From Tamarix chinensis (taxonomy: Eukaryota > Streptophyta > Magnoliopsida > Caryophyllales > Tamaricaceae): DNA of 64,000 nt. The stretch lies in assembly GCA_030549775.1 (NCBI GenBank), contig CM060175.1, positions 28,749,762 to 28,813,761 on the forward strand. The letters are read 5' to 3'. The translations under genes were made by a program, and so were the position numbers. Below the pieces are notes generated by a model. That model saw nothing but the letters and a program-made list of their open reading frames with translations. It was not told the DNA's origin and did no database searches. Positions 36,404 to 47,310 of the stretch are shown here, piece by piece (positions within the stretch are counted from its first letter, which is position 1; each line of letters starts with the position of its first letter).

Positions 36404-36779
36404 ATTCAAAAAGATTTGAAACAGTAAAATAATGCGTACTTCTGACAAAAAAATATTTTCTTGACGATGAATCATATATTATTGATCTTGTTGTTGGTGT
36501 TTCGGCAAGTTTGGCCGATAGTAGTGGAATCATATGCAATGAAACATATGCTGGTAGAATAAATATACTATTGCAAATCTTTGTAAATGAAATTATTATA
36601 AGATGGTATGTGGTTCTCATGAAGTTAAGAACAGGAAAAAAATTTGTCAAATGCGTGTATAATTATTATAGTTTCTGTTCGAATCCTTATATATAAAGAA
36701 ACAGCTTATCATTCGTATTCTTCAACTCAATATTTCTATTCTGCAAAAACTTTGTTAGTTGAAGGTTGAGATATAATTT

Positions 36780-37340
36780 TTCAATATTTGTTAACGATTT
36801 TTGATATAATTATTATGATAATAGCTATTGACATAAATATTATAATGATAATTGTTGATATAATTACTATGATGATAACTATTGATATAATTATTATTAT
36901 AATAATTATTAGCATATTTATTACAATTATAATTGTTAATATTTTTATTAATACTATTATTATGAATAATACTATTATCATTACTAACATGATTATTATA
37001 ATAATTATGATTAATGTAATCATTATAATTATAAATATAATTATCATGATAATTATTATAATGCTAATTATAATCATTTTTATTTATGATTTGAATTAAT
37101 TATTATTATTAGTAGTAGTATAATTATTAATATTAACAATATTATTAAATTAAAACTATGGTAAATATTAATATAATTATTATAATTACTATAATAATTA
37201 TTAATATAATTATTGTGATTATAATTATTCACCTAACTATTATTAATATGATTTTTTAATTATTAATATAATTTTTATACAAATTATTATTATTATTATG
37301 ATAATAAATATTATTGATATAATTTTTTATTTTTTATTAT
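36780..37340. repeat. low-complexity AT tract (TAATTAT type)
   Basis: Almost only A and T with TAATTATTAT-type repeats. Open frames of about 100 codons on both strands are runs of Ile, Met and Asn caused by composition. Nothing else is visible. Confidence 0.9.
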
Positions 37341-37651
37341 TTTATGGTGTCGAATCAAGAATAATTATCATGAACATACTAGTAGTCGGAGAATATGATA
37401 AAAAAAGTGATGTTTTGAGCTTATAGTGCTTTGCTCAGATTGACGGGACAAAATAACAACATTAAGTATCCACTTTTTCATCAAAAAACTATTTTCTTTT
37501 GTTTATTTTAAGATATTAGTTTTCATTCTATTATCTCAATTTGTTGAGCCTTTCAATACGCATACTTAGTCTTCTTGGTAACTGGCTAGGTGGAATGAGG
37601 AGAGCTAGAGGTACTTTAGCTAAATGAGTAGTCATCGATTTTCATCATTTC
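37341..37651. other. left flank of the gypsy insertion, no gene recognised
   Basis: Ordinary sequence without a recognisable exon. Removing the element joins 37656 to 44566, and neither side gives a recognisable coding sequence there. Confidence 0.5.
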
Positions 37652-37656
37652 TAAGA

Positions 37657-38486
37657 TGATGGAAACCTGTTAGGGTTTCTCGAAAGGATCGCAAGATTAA
37701 TCGAGCGCAATGTTCGATTCGCCGGTTCAGCCTAAGGAATAACTCCAAAGGAAGACCAAAAGATTCAGAGGTACGGTTTGTACAACGACAACTAAAAATT
37801 GAAGGTGAAGGATCAAGATCGATCAAAGTGAGAGAGAGAAGATTCAGAGAAGACGAGCGAGCGAGAGAATCGCCGAGAGAGAAGAAGAAGTCGCGAGAAG
37901 ATTCAAGACTCAGCCAAATATTATTCTGTCAAAAGTATTTCCCTATTACATGTACACCAGGCTATTTATATGTACATGACAGACCGTATACGACGTACAA
38001 ATACACAATACAGACCAACGAATACAAGGCCAGATATACAACCTGAAAGAATGAATGGCCTTAATACTTTGGGCCACATAATTAGTCGACCAGCCCAAAT
38101 AATCCCCAACATAAAAATGTCCCAAATACAATTAAGTTTAAGACTTAATTCCCATCAGCTAAAATAACACCTTAGCTAATCATGGCTATTAAGGATTGAT
38201 TAATCCACAATCCATCTAGTCCAAAATTAAGGACCGGGTGGCGGATTATACAACCGACCTAATTTCCATTAGCCAATTTCGACCGGCGGATGCATCATAT
38301 GGGATTACAATTTATTAACAAAAATTACATAATCTGCACACTCCAGCAACTGCATCCAAAGTTCCACAGAATCCATATGCTGCATTACACTCCTATTAAT
38401 TCATCAAATAAGACAAACAATTATAAGTAAATAATTCACAGCAATTTTCGAAATTAATTAAATATAAATTCTTAAGATTCACATCA
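37657..38486 (-). repeat. gypsy 3' LTR (830 bp)
   Basis: On the complementary strand it starts TGATGTGAATC and ends CCATCA. It has a TATA-like box (TATAAATAGC, about 37961-37970). It is the same length as the other LTR with no indels seen. The first codons of the LTR continue the integrase frame. Confidence 0.95.
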
Positions 38487-39225
38487 TTCCCCTCTTCTTG
38501 GAAAGGTTTCGCCTCTGAAACCTGAATAAGTCCCAGAAATGGACTAAGTTCAGCCACATTAAAATAATTACTCACATTCCCAAATTTAACAGGTAAATCA
38601 ATTTTATAAGAATTATCATTAATTTTCTCTAATACAATAAATGGTCCATCTCCTCTAGAGTCCAACTTTGACTTTCTAGAATTTGGAAACCTTTCTTTCC
38701 TAAGGTGAACCCAGACTAAATCTCCAGGTTTAAAAATCATTTTTCTCCTTCTTTTATTAGCATGTTCAGCCATCTGTTGTACCTTTTTGTTAATCTGTTG
38801 GCTTACAGTCTCATGTAATCTTTTTATATTATCAGCTCTAGATTCATCATCAAAATTTTGCAATTCAGCATGAGGCAAAGGACTTAGATCTAATGGAGTT
38901 AATGGATTAAAACCATACACAATCTCAAATGGAGTTTTATTAGTTGTAGAATGTAAAGTCCTATTATAAGCAAATTCCACTTGAGGTATAACATATTCCC
39001 ATTGTTTAAGATTCTTTCCAAGGACAACTCTTAACATGTTTCCTAATGTTCTATTAACTACCTCAGTTTGACCATCAGTTTGAGGGTGACAAGTTGTAGA
39101 AAACAATAAGTTAGTCCCTAATTTTCCCCACAAAAGCTTCCAAAAATGAAATAAAAACTTAACATCTCTGTCTGAAACTATAGTCTTAGGAATTCCATGT
39201 AATTTAACAACATTAGAAAAAAAAT
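38396..39225 (-). pseudogene. gypsy integrase, second half of catalytic core and C-terminal domain
   Basis: After a frameshift in a T-rich run near 39218-39226 the frame carries the rest of the core: SDRD with the second catalytic Asp, then HPQTDGQTEVVNRTL with the catalytic Glu. The C-terminal GPF/Y-like domain reads GDLVWVHL and GDGPFIVLEKINDNSYKIDL, then FNVAELSPF. The open frame passes through the polypurine tract and about 30 codons into the 3' LTR (stop at 38396). No canonical chromodomain is evident. In CRM-type chromoviruses a targeting motif can occupy this tail, but I cannot confirm one. Integrase inserts the cDNA; all three catalytic residues are present across the frameshift. Confidence 0.9.
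38487..38499 (-). other. gypsy polypurine tract
   Basis: Complement reads AAGAAGAGGGGAA directly before the LTR start TGATGTG. It lies inside the integrase reading frame. Confidence 0.9.
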
Positions 39226-41147
39226 TATTCAGCCACTGCTACAGCATCATTTGTTTTATTACAAGGTACAAAATGAGCCATTTTACTGAACCTATCTACT
39301 ACAACCATTATTGAATCTTTAGCTCTATTAGTCCTAGGTAATCCTAAAACAAAATCCAAAGATACATCAACCCAAGGATGGTTAGAGACAGGTAAGGGAG
39401 TATATAAACCAAAAGGTTTTGAAGTAGTTTTTGCCTGCCTACAATTAATACAATTTACACAATGTTTTAAAACATCCTTTTTCATGTGTGGCCAGTAAAA
39501 ATGTTCAATTAAAACATCTAAAGTTTTCTGAGATCCTAGATGTGCCATTAACCCACCACTATGGGCTTCTTGAATTAACAAACCTCTATAAGAGCATGCA
39601 GAAATACATAACCTATTTTCCCTAAACAAGTATCCTTCATTAATAAAATACTTTCCCTGTGAAGAAACTTCACACCTTTTATAGATTTCTTTAAAATCAG
39701 TATCTTCTAAGTATAATAGTTTAATACTGGAAAAACCTAATAAAGTAGTATCAGCAGCATTTAATAAAGCATATCTCCTAGATAAAGCATCTGCAACTAT
39801 ATTATCACTACCTTTCTTATATTTAATTATGTAAGGAAAACTCTCAATGAATTCTATCCATCTACCTTGTCTCCTATTTAACTTTGATTGACTTTTTAAA
39901 TACTTAATAGCTTCCTGATCAGTATTAATTACAAATTCTCTATGCCACAAATAATGTTGCCACACTTCCAAAGCCCTTACTAAAGCATACTGCTCTTTTT
40001 CATTAGTAGAATAATTCAAAGTACTACCATTTAATTTCTCACTAAAATAAGCTATTGGTTTTCCCTCTTGAGAAATTACAGCCCCTATTCCTAACCCTGA
40101 AGCATCACAATCTAATTCAAACATCTTTTCAAAGTCAGGAAGACTCAACGCAGGTGGTTGGGTTAATTTAGTCTTAAGTGTCTCAAAAGATTGCTGTTGT
40201 TCTAATCCCCAAGTAAACCCATTATCCTTCTTTGTTATGGCAGTCAAGGGAGCAGCTATAGTACTAAAGTTTCTCACAAATCTCCTGTAAAAAGAACACA
40301 ATCCATGAAAACTTCTTACTTCAGTCACACTCTTTGGCACAGGCCATTCCTGAATAGCTCTAACTTTTTCTTCATCTACAGATACACCCTCTTTTCCTAC
40401 CACAAATCCTAAGAAAACCACACTTTCCAAACAAAATCTAGACTTAGCTAAATTAGCATAAAGCTGTTCTGTTTTAAACACATTCAAAATAATCCTTAAG
40501 TGTTTCAGGTGTTCCTCTAAAGATTTACTATATATAAGTATATCATCAAAATAAACAACCACAAATTTTCCAATAAATTCCCTCAACACATAGTTCATGA
40601 GTCTCATAAAAGTACTAGGAGCATTTGACAACCCAAAAGGCATCACTAACCATTCATATAATCCAAAATTAGTCTTAAAAGCTGTCTTCCACTCATCTCC
40701 TGGTTTCATTCTAATTTGATGATACCCACTTTTTAAATCTCTTTTAGAAAATATAACAGCACCATGCAATTGATCCAACATTTCATCCAGCCTAGGAATT
40801 GGATATCTATACTTAATAGTTATCTTATTTACTGCCCTGCTATCCACACACATTCTCCAACTACCATCCTTCTTAGGTACTAATAATACTGGTACTGCAC
40901 AAGGACTCATAGACTCCTTAATATATCCTTTACTTAACAGTTCAGAAACCTGTCTTTTTAATTCCTTAACCTCTTCAGGATTGGCTCTATAAGCAGGTCT
41001 GTTTGGTATAACAGCTCCTGGAATAAAATCTATTTGATGTTCTATTCCCCTTAATGGAGGTAATCCACTAGGTATGTCCTCAGGAAACAACTCACTATAT
41101 TCTTCCAATAACAGTTTCACTGTACTAGGTACTTCTTCAATTATTCC
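39225..41147 (-). pseudogene. gypsy RT, RNase H and N-terminal integrase
   Basis: A 631-codon frame (from Met at 41120) in which RT blocks follow in order: [48 protein letters not shown] and the YFDDILIYS active site. RNase H follows with [29 protein letters not shown] and the ADALSRR end. Then come the integrase zinc region (H, H, C, C around [10 protein letters not shown] and CVNCINC) and the first catalytic Asp (DVSLDFVLG). The frame is in phase with the protease frame upstream, separated by a TGA at 41148-41150. It ends near 39225 at a frameshift. Apart from this the RT looks well preserved, consistent with a fairly young element. Confidence 0.95.
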
Positions 41148-41775
41148 TCACTGACACTCATAACAGTCCTTAAAAATCATCAAGTACACATTGGCATTTC
41201 TTTTTATTGCCTTTCCTACATCCTTACCTTTAGCATAAAATCCAGAAATTCCTTTCATGTCCTTTGTACTAAGATTATTCTCCAAATTAGGCTTAGATAA
41301 CTCCTTATAATCAAATTTAATTTTTGTTTGATCCTCAAATATTTCTTTTGGAGTCATAGGTGCTAAGACAATCTTCTTATCATCCTTCTGTACTGTATAC
41401 CTATTTTTATAGCCATCATGTATTACCCTCCTATCATATTGCCAAGGCCTACCTAACAACAGGTGAGCAGCATGCATAGGAACTATATCACATAAAATAG
41501 AATCTTCATATTTTCCTAATTTTAAATTCACTAAAACTTGTTGACTAACTTTAACATCTCCCAATTCATTAAGCCATTGCAATCTATATGGTTTTGGATG
41601 TTTAGTAGTGGTTAATCCTAACTTAGACACCAACAGGGTACTAGCAGCATTAATACAACTACCACTATCTATGGCCATGTTAAAACACTTATCATCAATT
41701 AAACATCGAGTATGGAATATATTTTCTCTCTGTATAGCATTAGAATCAGGTAATTTATTACTATTTAAAGCCCTT
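41148..41775 (-). pseudogene. gypsy aspartic protease
   Basis: Contains the active-site motif AIDSGSCINAAST and the conserved LLLGRPWQYDR block of plant gypsy proteases. An in-frame TGA at 41775-41777 (probably from CGA, in a VV-R-RAL context) separates it from the zinc-knuckle frame, and another TGA at 41148-41150 from the RT. The catalytic Asp is intact. It would process the gag-pol polyprotein. The two stops are the only lesions seen in this segment. Confidence 0.9.
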
Positions 41776-41777
41776 CA

Positions 41778-42150
41778 AACCACAAAAAGATCCCTACTCA
41801 CTAGTAATTCTACTTCCTCTTCTAGGTCACTATCATCCTCTCCAACTATATTGACCTCTTCCTCTTCTTCTTCAGATTCAGATTCTATATCTCCAGACTC
41901 TCTAATGAAAATGTTTCTCTTGTTTGGACATTCAAAGCTATATGTCCTAAGCCTCCACACCTAAAACATTTAATATCCCTAGTCCTGTTTGATCCGTTTA
42001 CAAGATTTTTCATCACATTCTTACCCTTTACAAACTTATATCCTACCTTAGCTTCATTGTTTCTACCCTTAAATTCAACCTTACTATTATTCTTCCATTT
42101 TCCAGAAGTATTTCCCCCAAAATTTCTCCTTACAGTTGTCTTAAACCCAA
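41778..42150 (-). pseudogene. gypsy nucleocapsid: zinc knuckle and acidic linker, frame-shifted
   Basis: The zinc knuckle runs from the first Cys codon at 41968 to the last at 41928. It spans 41 bases where CX2CX4HX4C needs 42, so one base is missing between the His and the last Cys. Downstream is an acidic linker rich in Glu, Ser and Asp. Upstream, another frameshift near 42150 separates this part from the main gag frame; a basic region rich in Lys, Arg and Asn lies between. The domain would bind element RNA. Confidence 0.85.
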
Positions 42151-43032
42151 TCCCAGGGGTTTATATTGCCTAGATTTCCTTAATTGAATCTCTATCTTAG
42201 TAGCTATATTCACCATTTCATTCAAGGTTCCACAAGGATACAGTTCTACTTTATCAGATATCTCTGAATTTAATCCACTCAGAAACCTAGCCATGGTAGC
42301 ATCATCATCCTCAATAACTCCTGTCTTAATAATCAAAACTTCTAATTCTTTATAATAGTCATCCACTGTCCTCACTCCTTGACTAATAGTTTGCAACCTC
42401 TTATGCAACTCCCTATAATAGTAACTTGGCACAAATCTCTTTCTCATTAAGGTTTTAAATTCTGCCCAAGTCTGTATAGGTGGTTCCCCACACCTTCGTC
42501 TAGTTAACACCAAATTATGATACCAAGAGGGCGCATACTCAATAAATTCTACTACAGCCACCTTAATTTTCTTTTCTTTAGAGTAATTATGACAGTCAAA
42601 TACTAGTTCTATTTTCCTTTCCCATTCAAAATAATAAACAGGGTCATTCCTGCCATTAAACCCTGGTATACTAAGCTTAAGATTATTCAAATTCCTATCA
42701 ATAAACTCTAATTCCCTATTCTGCCTATTGTTCTGTCTAGGCATCCTATCACTATTGTGAGATACTTGGTCTTCCAACTCCTCTAGATTAGCTATGGGTG
42801 GAATTCTAATCCTAGGATCCATTGGAGCCCTTCCTAAAACTCCTGCTTGATTAGTTTCAACTCTGTTATGTTGCAACTCATTGATTCTTACTTCCTGTTC
42901 CCCTAATCTTTGTTCTAGGTTAGCAGATAAAACAGCAAATTGTGTAGTCATTTGTTCTTGAAAATTTCTAAGGGTTTCTAAAAGATCATTACTAGACACA
43001 TATTGATTCACTGACTGACCATTGTTAGACAT
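42130..43032 (-). CDS. gypsy gag (capsid region)
   Basis: Starts at ATG 43032-43030 (MSNNGQSVNQY); an earlier non-ATG extension is less likely. The first 80 residues have a heptad-like, Gln/Glu-rich stretch that may form a coiled coil. The capsid domain of the Retrotrans_gag family follows: IPGFNGRNDPVYYFEWERK, then the FVPSYYYRELHKRLQ block and VDDYYKELE. Length to the stop is about 300 codons. The stop at 42130 is caused by a frameshift, so the nucleocapsid is not joined. Gag would assemble the virus-like particle in the cytoplasm. Confidence 0.88.
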   Translation of the reverse strand: MSNNGQSVNQYVSSNDLLETLRNFQEQMTTQFAVLSANLEQRLGEQEVRINELQHNRVETNQAGVLGRAPMDPRIRIPPIANLEELEDQVSHNSDRMPRQNNRQNRELEFIDRNLNNLKLSIPGFNGRNDPVYYFEWERKIELVFDCHNYSKEKKIKVAVVEFIEYAPSWYHNLVLTRRRCGEPPIQTWAEFKTLMRKRFVPSYYYRELHKRLQTISQGVRTVDDYYKELEVLIIKTGVIEDDDATMARFLSGLNSEISDKVELYPCGTLNEMVNIATKIEIQLRKSRQYKPLGLGLRQL

Positions 43033-43715
43033 AATGAAATTCTTAGATTTAAACAACTAACACAACAGCAATTTAATTAACAGAAACAACTTATTCAAGA
43101 ATTTCAGACAACAGAACACACAGTATAGTCTCAAGAAGTATCACAGTATCAAAGATTAACAGTAATAGCAATAGTAAAGCTTACTCGGATTTATTCAATG
43201 TCTATAATAATTCGACAATAATGATTAAGTAAGAGAGAACGATATTACCGCGTCTGCTTAAGCAATTAATTCACTTATCTAGGGTACCCCTCTTCTTGGA
43301 GGTCTATCCCTTTTCTTGAAACCAAATGGTTCGTCGGTTATGTTATTAACCTATATACTTATTAACAAACAAGTAATTTGCGAAGAAATTGGAAATTAAG
43401 TATAGCAGATAGTAGTATTAAACAAGAAGATTTACGAATCGAAGGTTACCAACAACAATCTGTCGCACTGTAAGTCAAGATTCAAGTTCTTGACCAAACC
43501 CTAGGTCTATTAGGGTTTCTCTTCAGACTTTCGAAACAGTGGACCAAAACACTTTAATCGCCGGTTTTAGAATGACGAGAATCGAAACAGTCTTCGTAAC
43601 TGTAAACCCTAAAATTTCACACCTCAAGATAGGGTTAGCGAAGTACAGAAATCGACTCAAAAATGGAAGAAAACTTAATTAGTAACAAAGAAACTACGAG
43701 CACTCTAATAATCGA
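43033..43715 (-). other. gypsy untranslated leader
   Basis: About 680 bases between the primer-binding site and the gag ATG with no long frame. A packaging signal may lie here, but none is recognisable by eye. Confidence 0.7.
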
Positions 43716-43728
43716 GGCTCTGATACCA
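43716..43728 (-). other. gypsy primer-binding site for initiator tRNA-Met
   Basis: Complement reads TGGTATCAGAGCC, two bases from the 5' LTR end. It is complementary to the 3' end of plant initiator methionine tRNA, the usual primer for gypsy elements of this type. Confidence 0.95.
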
Positions 43729-43730
43729 AA

Positions 43731-44560
43731 TGATGGAAACCTGTTAGGGTTTCTCGAAAGGATCGCAAGATTAATCAAGCGCAATGTTCGATTCGCCGGT
43801 TCAGCCTAAGGAATAACTCCAAAGGAAGACCAAAAGATTCAGAGGCACACTTTGTACAACGGCAACTGAAAATTGAAGGTGAATGATCAAGATCAATCAA
43901 AGTGAGAGAGAGAAGATTCAGAGAAGACGAGCGAGCGAGAGAATCGCCGAGAGAGAAGAAGAAGTCACGAGAAGATTCAAGACTCAGCCAAATATTATTC
44001 TGTCAAAAGTATCACCCTATTACATGTACACCAGGCTATTTATATGTACATGACAGACCGTATACGACGTACAAATACACAATACAGACCAACGAATACA
44101 AGGCCAGATATACAACCTGAAAGAACGAATGGCCTTAATACTTTGGGCCACATAATTAGTCGACCAGCCCAAATAATCCCCAACATAAAAATGTCCCAAA
44201 TACAATTAAGTTTAAGACTTAATTCCCATCAGCTAAAATAACACCTTAGCTAATCATGGCTATTAAGGATTGATTAATCCACAATCCATCTAGTCCAAAA
44301 TTAAGGACCGGGTGGCGGATTATACAACCGACCTAATTTCCATTAGCCAATTTCGACCGGCGGATGCATCATATGGGATTACAATTTATAAACAAAAATT
44401 ACATAATCTGCATACTCCAGCAACTACATCCAAAGTTCCACAGAATCCATATGCTGCATTACACTCCTATTAATTCATCAAATAAGACAAACAATTATAA
44501 GTAAATAATTCATAGCAATTTTTGAAATTAATTAAATATAAATTCTTAAGATTCACATCA
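43731..44560 (-). repeat. gypsy 5' LTR (830 bp)
   Basis: Partner of the LTR at 37657. On the complementary strand the TATA-like box (TATAAATAGC) is near 44035-44044. It is followed on the right by the TAAGA target duplication. Confidence 0.95.
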
Positions 44561-44565
44561 TAAGA

Positions 44566-46020
44566 GCTTTCTCCATGTAATTGCTTGTATACAGGAAGCC
44601 ATTTATTAATTGCTTATGTGCCTTATTTGATATGTAGTTCCAAAAATGGTGTGAATCGTTCAGTTTGACTATCTAGCGGTGAGCAAATTTAAGGATACTA
44701 ATAATTTTTTGGCTAATTCAATGAAGGGTTGCTACTATTTTCCACTCTTTGATATGCAACATATGTATTGATACAAAACATAACTACAAATTTGGATGAA
44801 TTTGCCATTGATTGTTTACAGGAAGCGTTGATTGCTCCTACAAATGTTGCATGCCAACTCTCATTCCCACATATATGGATTATTAGATTTTCTTCATCTT
44901 TAGAATTTAGATTGCCTCACAAACCCCTATCCTAGGAGTGACTATGATATTTTATTTGTCTTTGCCCATTTTTTAAAAGCATTTGAAAAGGGTAATGATG
45001 AATGTAATCCCAACATCTATTTTTATTTTTATTTTATTTTTTATAATATATACAAAATTCATCTAGGAATTTGTAATCGTTACATCAAATAAATATCTGT
45101 TAGATGACTCATACTTGTCGCGCTAAGTGGGTTCCACTCAAAATCCTGATACTTGCTTTTGATTAATTGATATAAACCCCTAAAGTGTATTTGTCCAAGA
45201 GACCCTAGGTGTACTCACTCAATGATGATTAAAGCTTCACCTAAAAATTATCTTAAAAGCAGATGGTTGCATCTCATATAAATAATCTAAAGAATCTCTT
45301 AATTTTATTTGTTGGATCACCTCAATAATTCACTACATTAGTGATGGGAAACGTGTAATTTTGGTTTTCAAAAGAAGGGATGATACTTATTCATGCTCAA
45401 TTCATTCACTTTAGTGCCCTTTATTGTGAGCTTTTTAGACTAAACACTTGTAAGAAGTCAGTCCACACAATATGATCATAAAACTATAGGTTTTTTGGGG
45501 AAGACTCCAAAAAAACCTTTGGAACTTACTAGACTATTAATTTCTAACTTGATTAGGTAAGAATTGTCAAGAACATGAAACAAATAATCATGATTCTATT
45601 TTTAAAGTACCGTGTGGCATAACACCAATCCTTAAAATATTAGTAGTAGTACATAATAAGTTTGTGTTTGTGACAAACACTATGAATTTCTATCTACATA
45701 AAAGGTTACGTAGGCATTTGTAATTGCAAATGTTGCCTCCTGCTCATGAGGAGTAATATGTACATATTTTGTGGAATTATTTGACATATCCTGACCTATC
45801 TTTTCATATTTATTATAACAATTTAACCATTTTCCTCAAGTTTTTCTTTTCTATTGGCCTAGTTTTACAGAAAAATATAAAATTAAGGTAATTAGGGTTG
45901 AAAATTAAGGAAAAGAAGCGCAATATGAAATGTAAGCTTAGAGTCATTGAAATATGGATGTACAATCATGAAAGATCTTAAAAGAGAAGTCATGTGAAAA
46001 AAAATCAAGAGAAGATGATG
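44566..46020. other. no gene recognised
   Basis: Normal-complexity AT-rich sequence. Two ACAGGAAG splice-acceptor-like strings (44594 and 44819) are followed by short open stretches, but I recognise no protein. No repeat end is clear. Confidence 0.4.
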
Positions 46021-47310
46021 AATAGATAGGAAATATGCGCCCCCTCAGTATTTATGGAAATACGAGCCTTGGTTCTCCTTCCACGTGTTCCATTAATTCA
46101 TCTCACATGCATAATGTTGGAGCAAAAATTTAGGTATCATGTATTAACTAATATAGGCCATATTTTGTCATATTTTAGATTTGATTTGTATAACCTTTTA
46201 TCTATATATATAACATATATTAGATCGAATAGAGTATCACTGAGAGAATTTTAACTTTAATTTCATTATTTCTAAACCACTAGGGTTATTTTGTTAGATT
46301 TATTTAGTTAATTGTTGTCCTTAAAGAATTGAATATCACACCATGTTTGTGCATCTGCAATCCCCTAAATTCTTTCTTTCCTTTGTTTCGTTTAGTTACT
46401 TCATTTTTTTATCATGTGTAATGCAATTCTCATTATTAATTTAATTAATTGAGCTTATGTTTGTGTAGTTTAATTTAATCTTTATTATTTTATTTCTCTA
46501 TGTTTATTAAAGTTATGATTTTTATGTATTTAGAATTTTCTAGTTCTAGTTTAATCAATATATTAGGCTAGATTAGTATAGGGTTGGTGGATAATTGAAG
46601 GTCATGGGATAATTAATTGTGAGATGTGAATTGAACTTAATTGTTATTGTATTTTTGGTTAGATTAATAACCAATTTTAATGATCATCGATTTAAGATTT
46701 GTGTTTTATTATCTAGCTTGATTACCTAGTAGTTTGAGTGCTAAGCAGATGCTAATATGTAATTGTTAACATATACATCCACAAGTAGCAAATAGGTTAT
46801 TGATTTAATCTATGTTTATTAATCTTTAGAATTACATAATCCAAGCAAATTGTAATTATAGTTCTAGTTTAGTTGTTCCCTAATAATTAATGCTGCTATT
46901 AATTAAATCTAGATATCGTATCCTACGTTATTAATTGGTTATACAATAAATCATGAATGGACCTTGGTTTATTTGTATAAGGGAATGCTAGAAGATGGAT
47001 GCATGTCAACTTTTGTAGGTCAACTTTAGGTAATTATTTTATTCAATAATCAATTGATATCTCCATATTGAATATGTCATCTTACTCCTATTATTCCATA
47101 ATTGTTCTTCAGTTATTATGTTAATTTCTAGCTTTTATTCTTTTCATTATTAGTTATTAGTCTATTTTATTGGATAACTGGTAGAATTTATATGATAATA
47201 AAAATATATGAATTGCATTACTCTTTTTATGGGATCGACCCCTATTCACTGCTTACTAATTGTGTAGCATATCTATTTTTTAATACTGAAAATACTCATT
47301 TTAAAACACT
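46020..47310 (+). mobile_element. possible eroded LTR or leader of a gypsy element
   Basis: A TATA-like run at 46203-46213 is followed by sequence without frames. Near 47230 comes GGGATCGACCCC, a string I associate with the 3' part of Athila-like LTR and leader regions. A partly similar sequence in inverse orientation seems present at 50340-51000. No termini or target duplication found. Confidence 0.25.

Larger units (their letters stand above)
34765..36526. mobile_element. candidate non-autonomous CACTA-type DNA transposon
   Basis: The right end, read from the complementary strand at 36526, begins CACTACTATCGGCCAAAC then TTGCCGAAACACC, which has a CACTA terminus. The interior is packed with an inverted motif TCGGCAAT-N-ATTGCCGA or variants (34933, 35174, 35434, 35518, 35798, 35883), like the subterminal motifs that CACTA transposases bind. 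No transposase frame is present. The left end is uncertain: TTTACTCGGCGGAAAATAAT near 34766 is only a weak counterpart, and I cannot confirm a 3-bp target duplication. A miniature or deletion derivative is the best reading. Confidence 0.4.
37657..44560 (-). mobile_element. structurally complete Ty3/gypsy retrotransposon (6904 bp)
   Basis: Two 830-bp LTRs flank gag-protease-RT-RNase H-integrase, the gypsy order, all on the complementary strand. The 5-bp target duplication TAAGA flanks it at 37652-37656 and 44561-44565. A primer-binding site for initiator tRNA-Met and a polypurine tract are in place. By eye the LTRs differ at about 17 sites (2 percent), 13 of them transitions. The coding region has three frameshifts and two TGA stops, so it is not autonomous. 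The pol motifs, and an integrase frame that runs into the 3' LTR, suggest a chromovirus of CRM/Reina type. Confidence 0.95.

Noticed and set aside
36781..37099. About 100-codon frames on both strands of an AT tract
   Set aside because: They are runs of Ile, Met, Asn and Thr from TAATTAT repeats; open on both strands by composition.
37828..44241. Pairs of nearly identical small frames at 37828-38167 and 43902-44241
   Set aside because: They are the same LTR sequence read twice and have no coding role.
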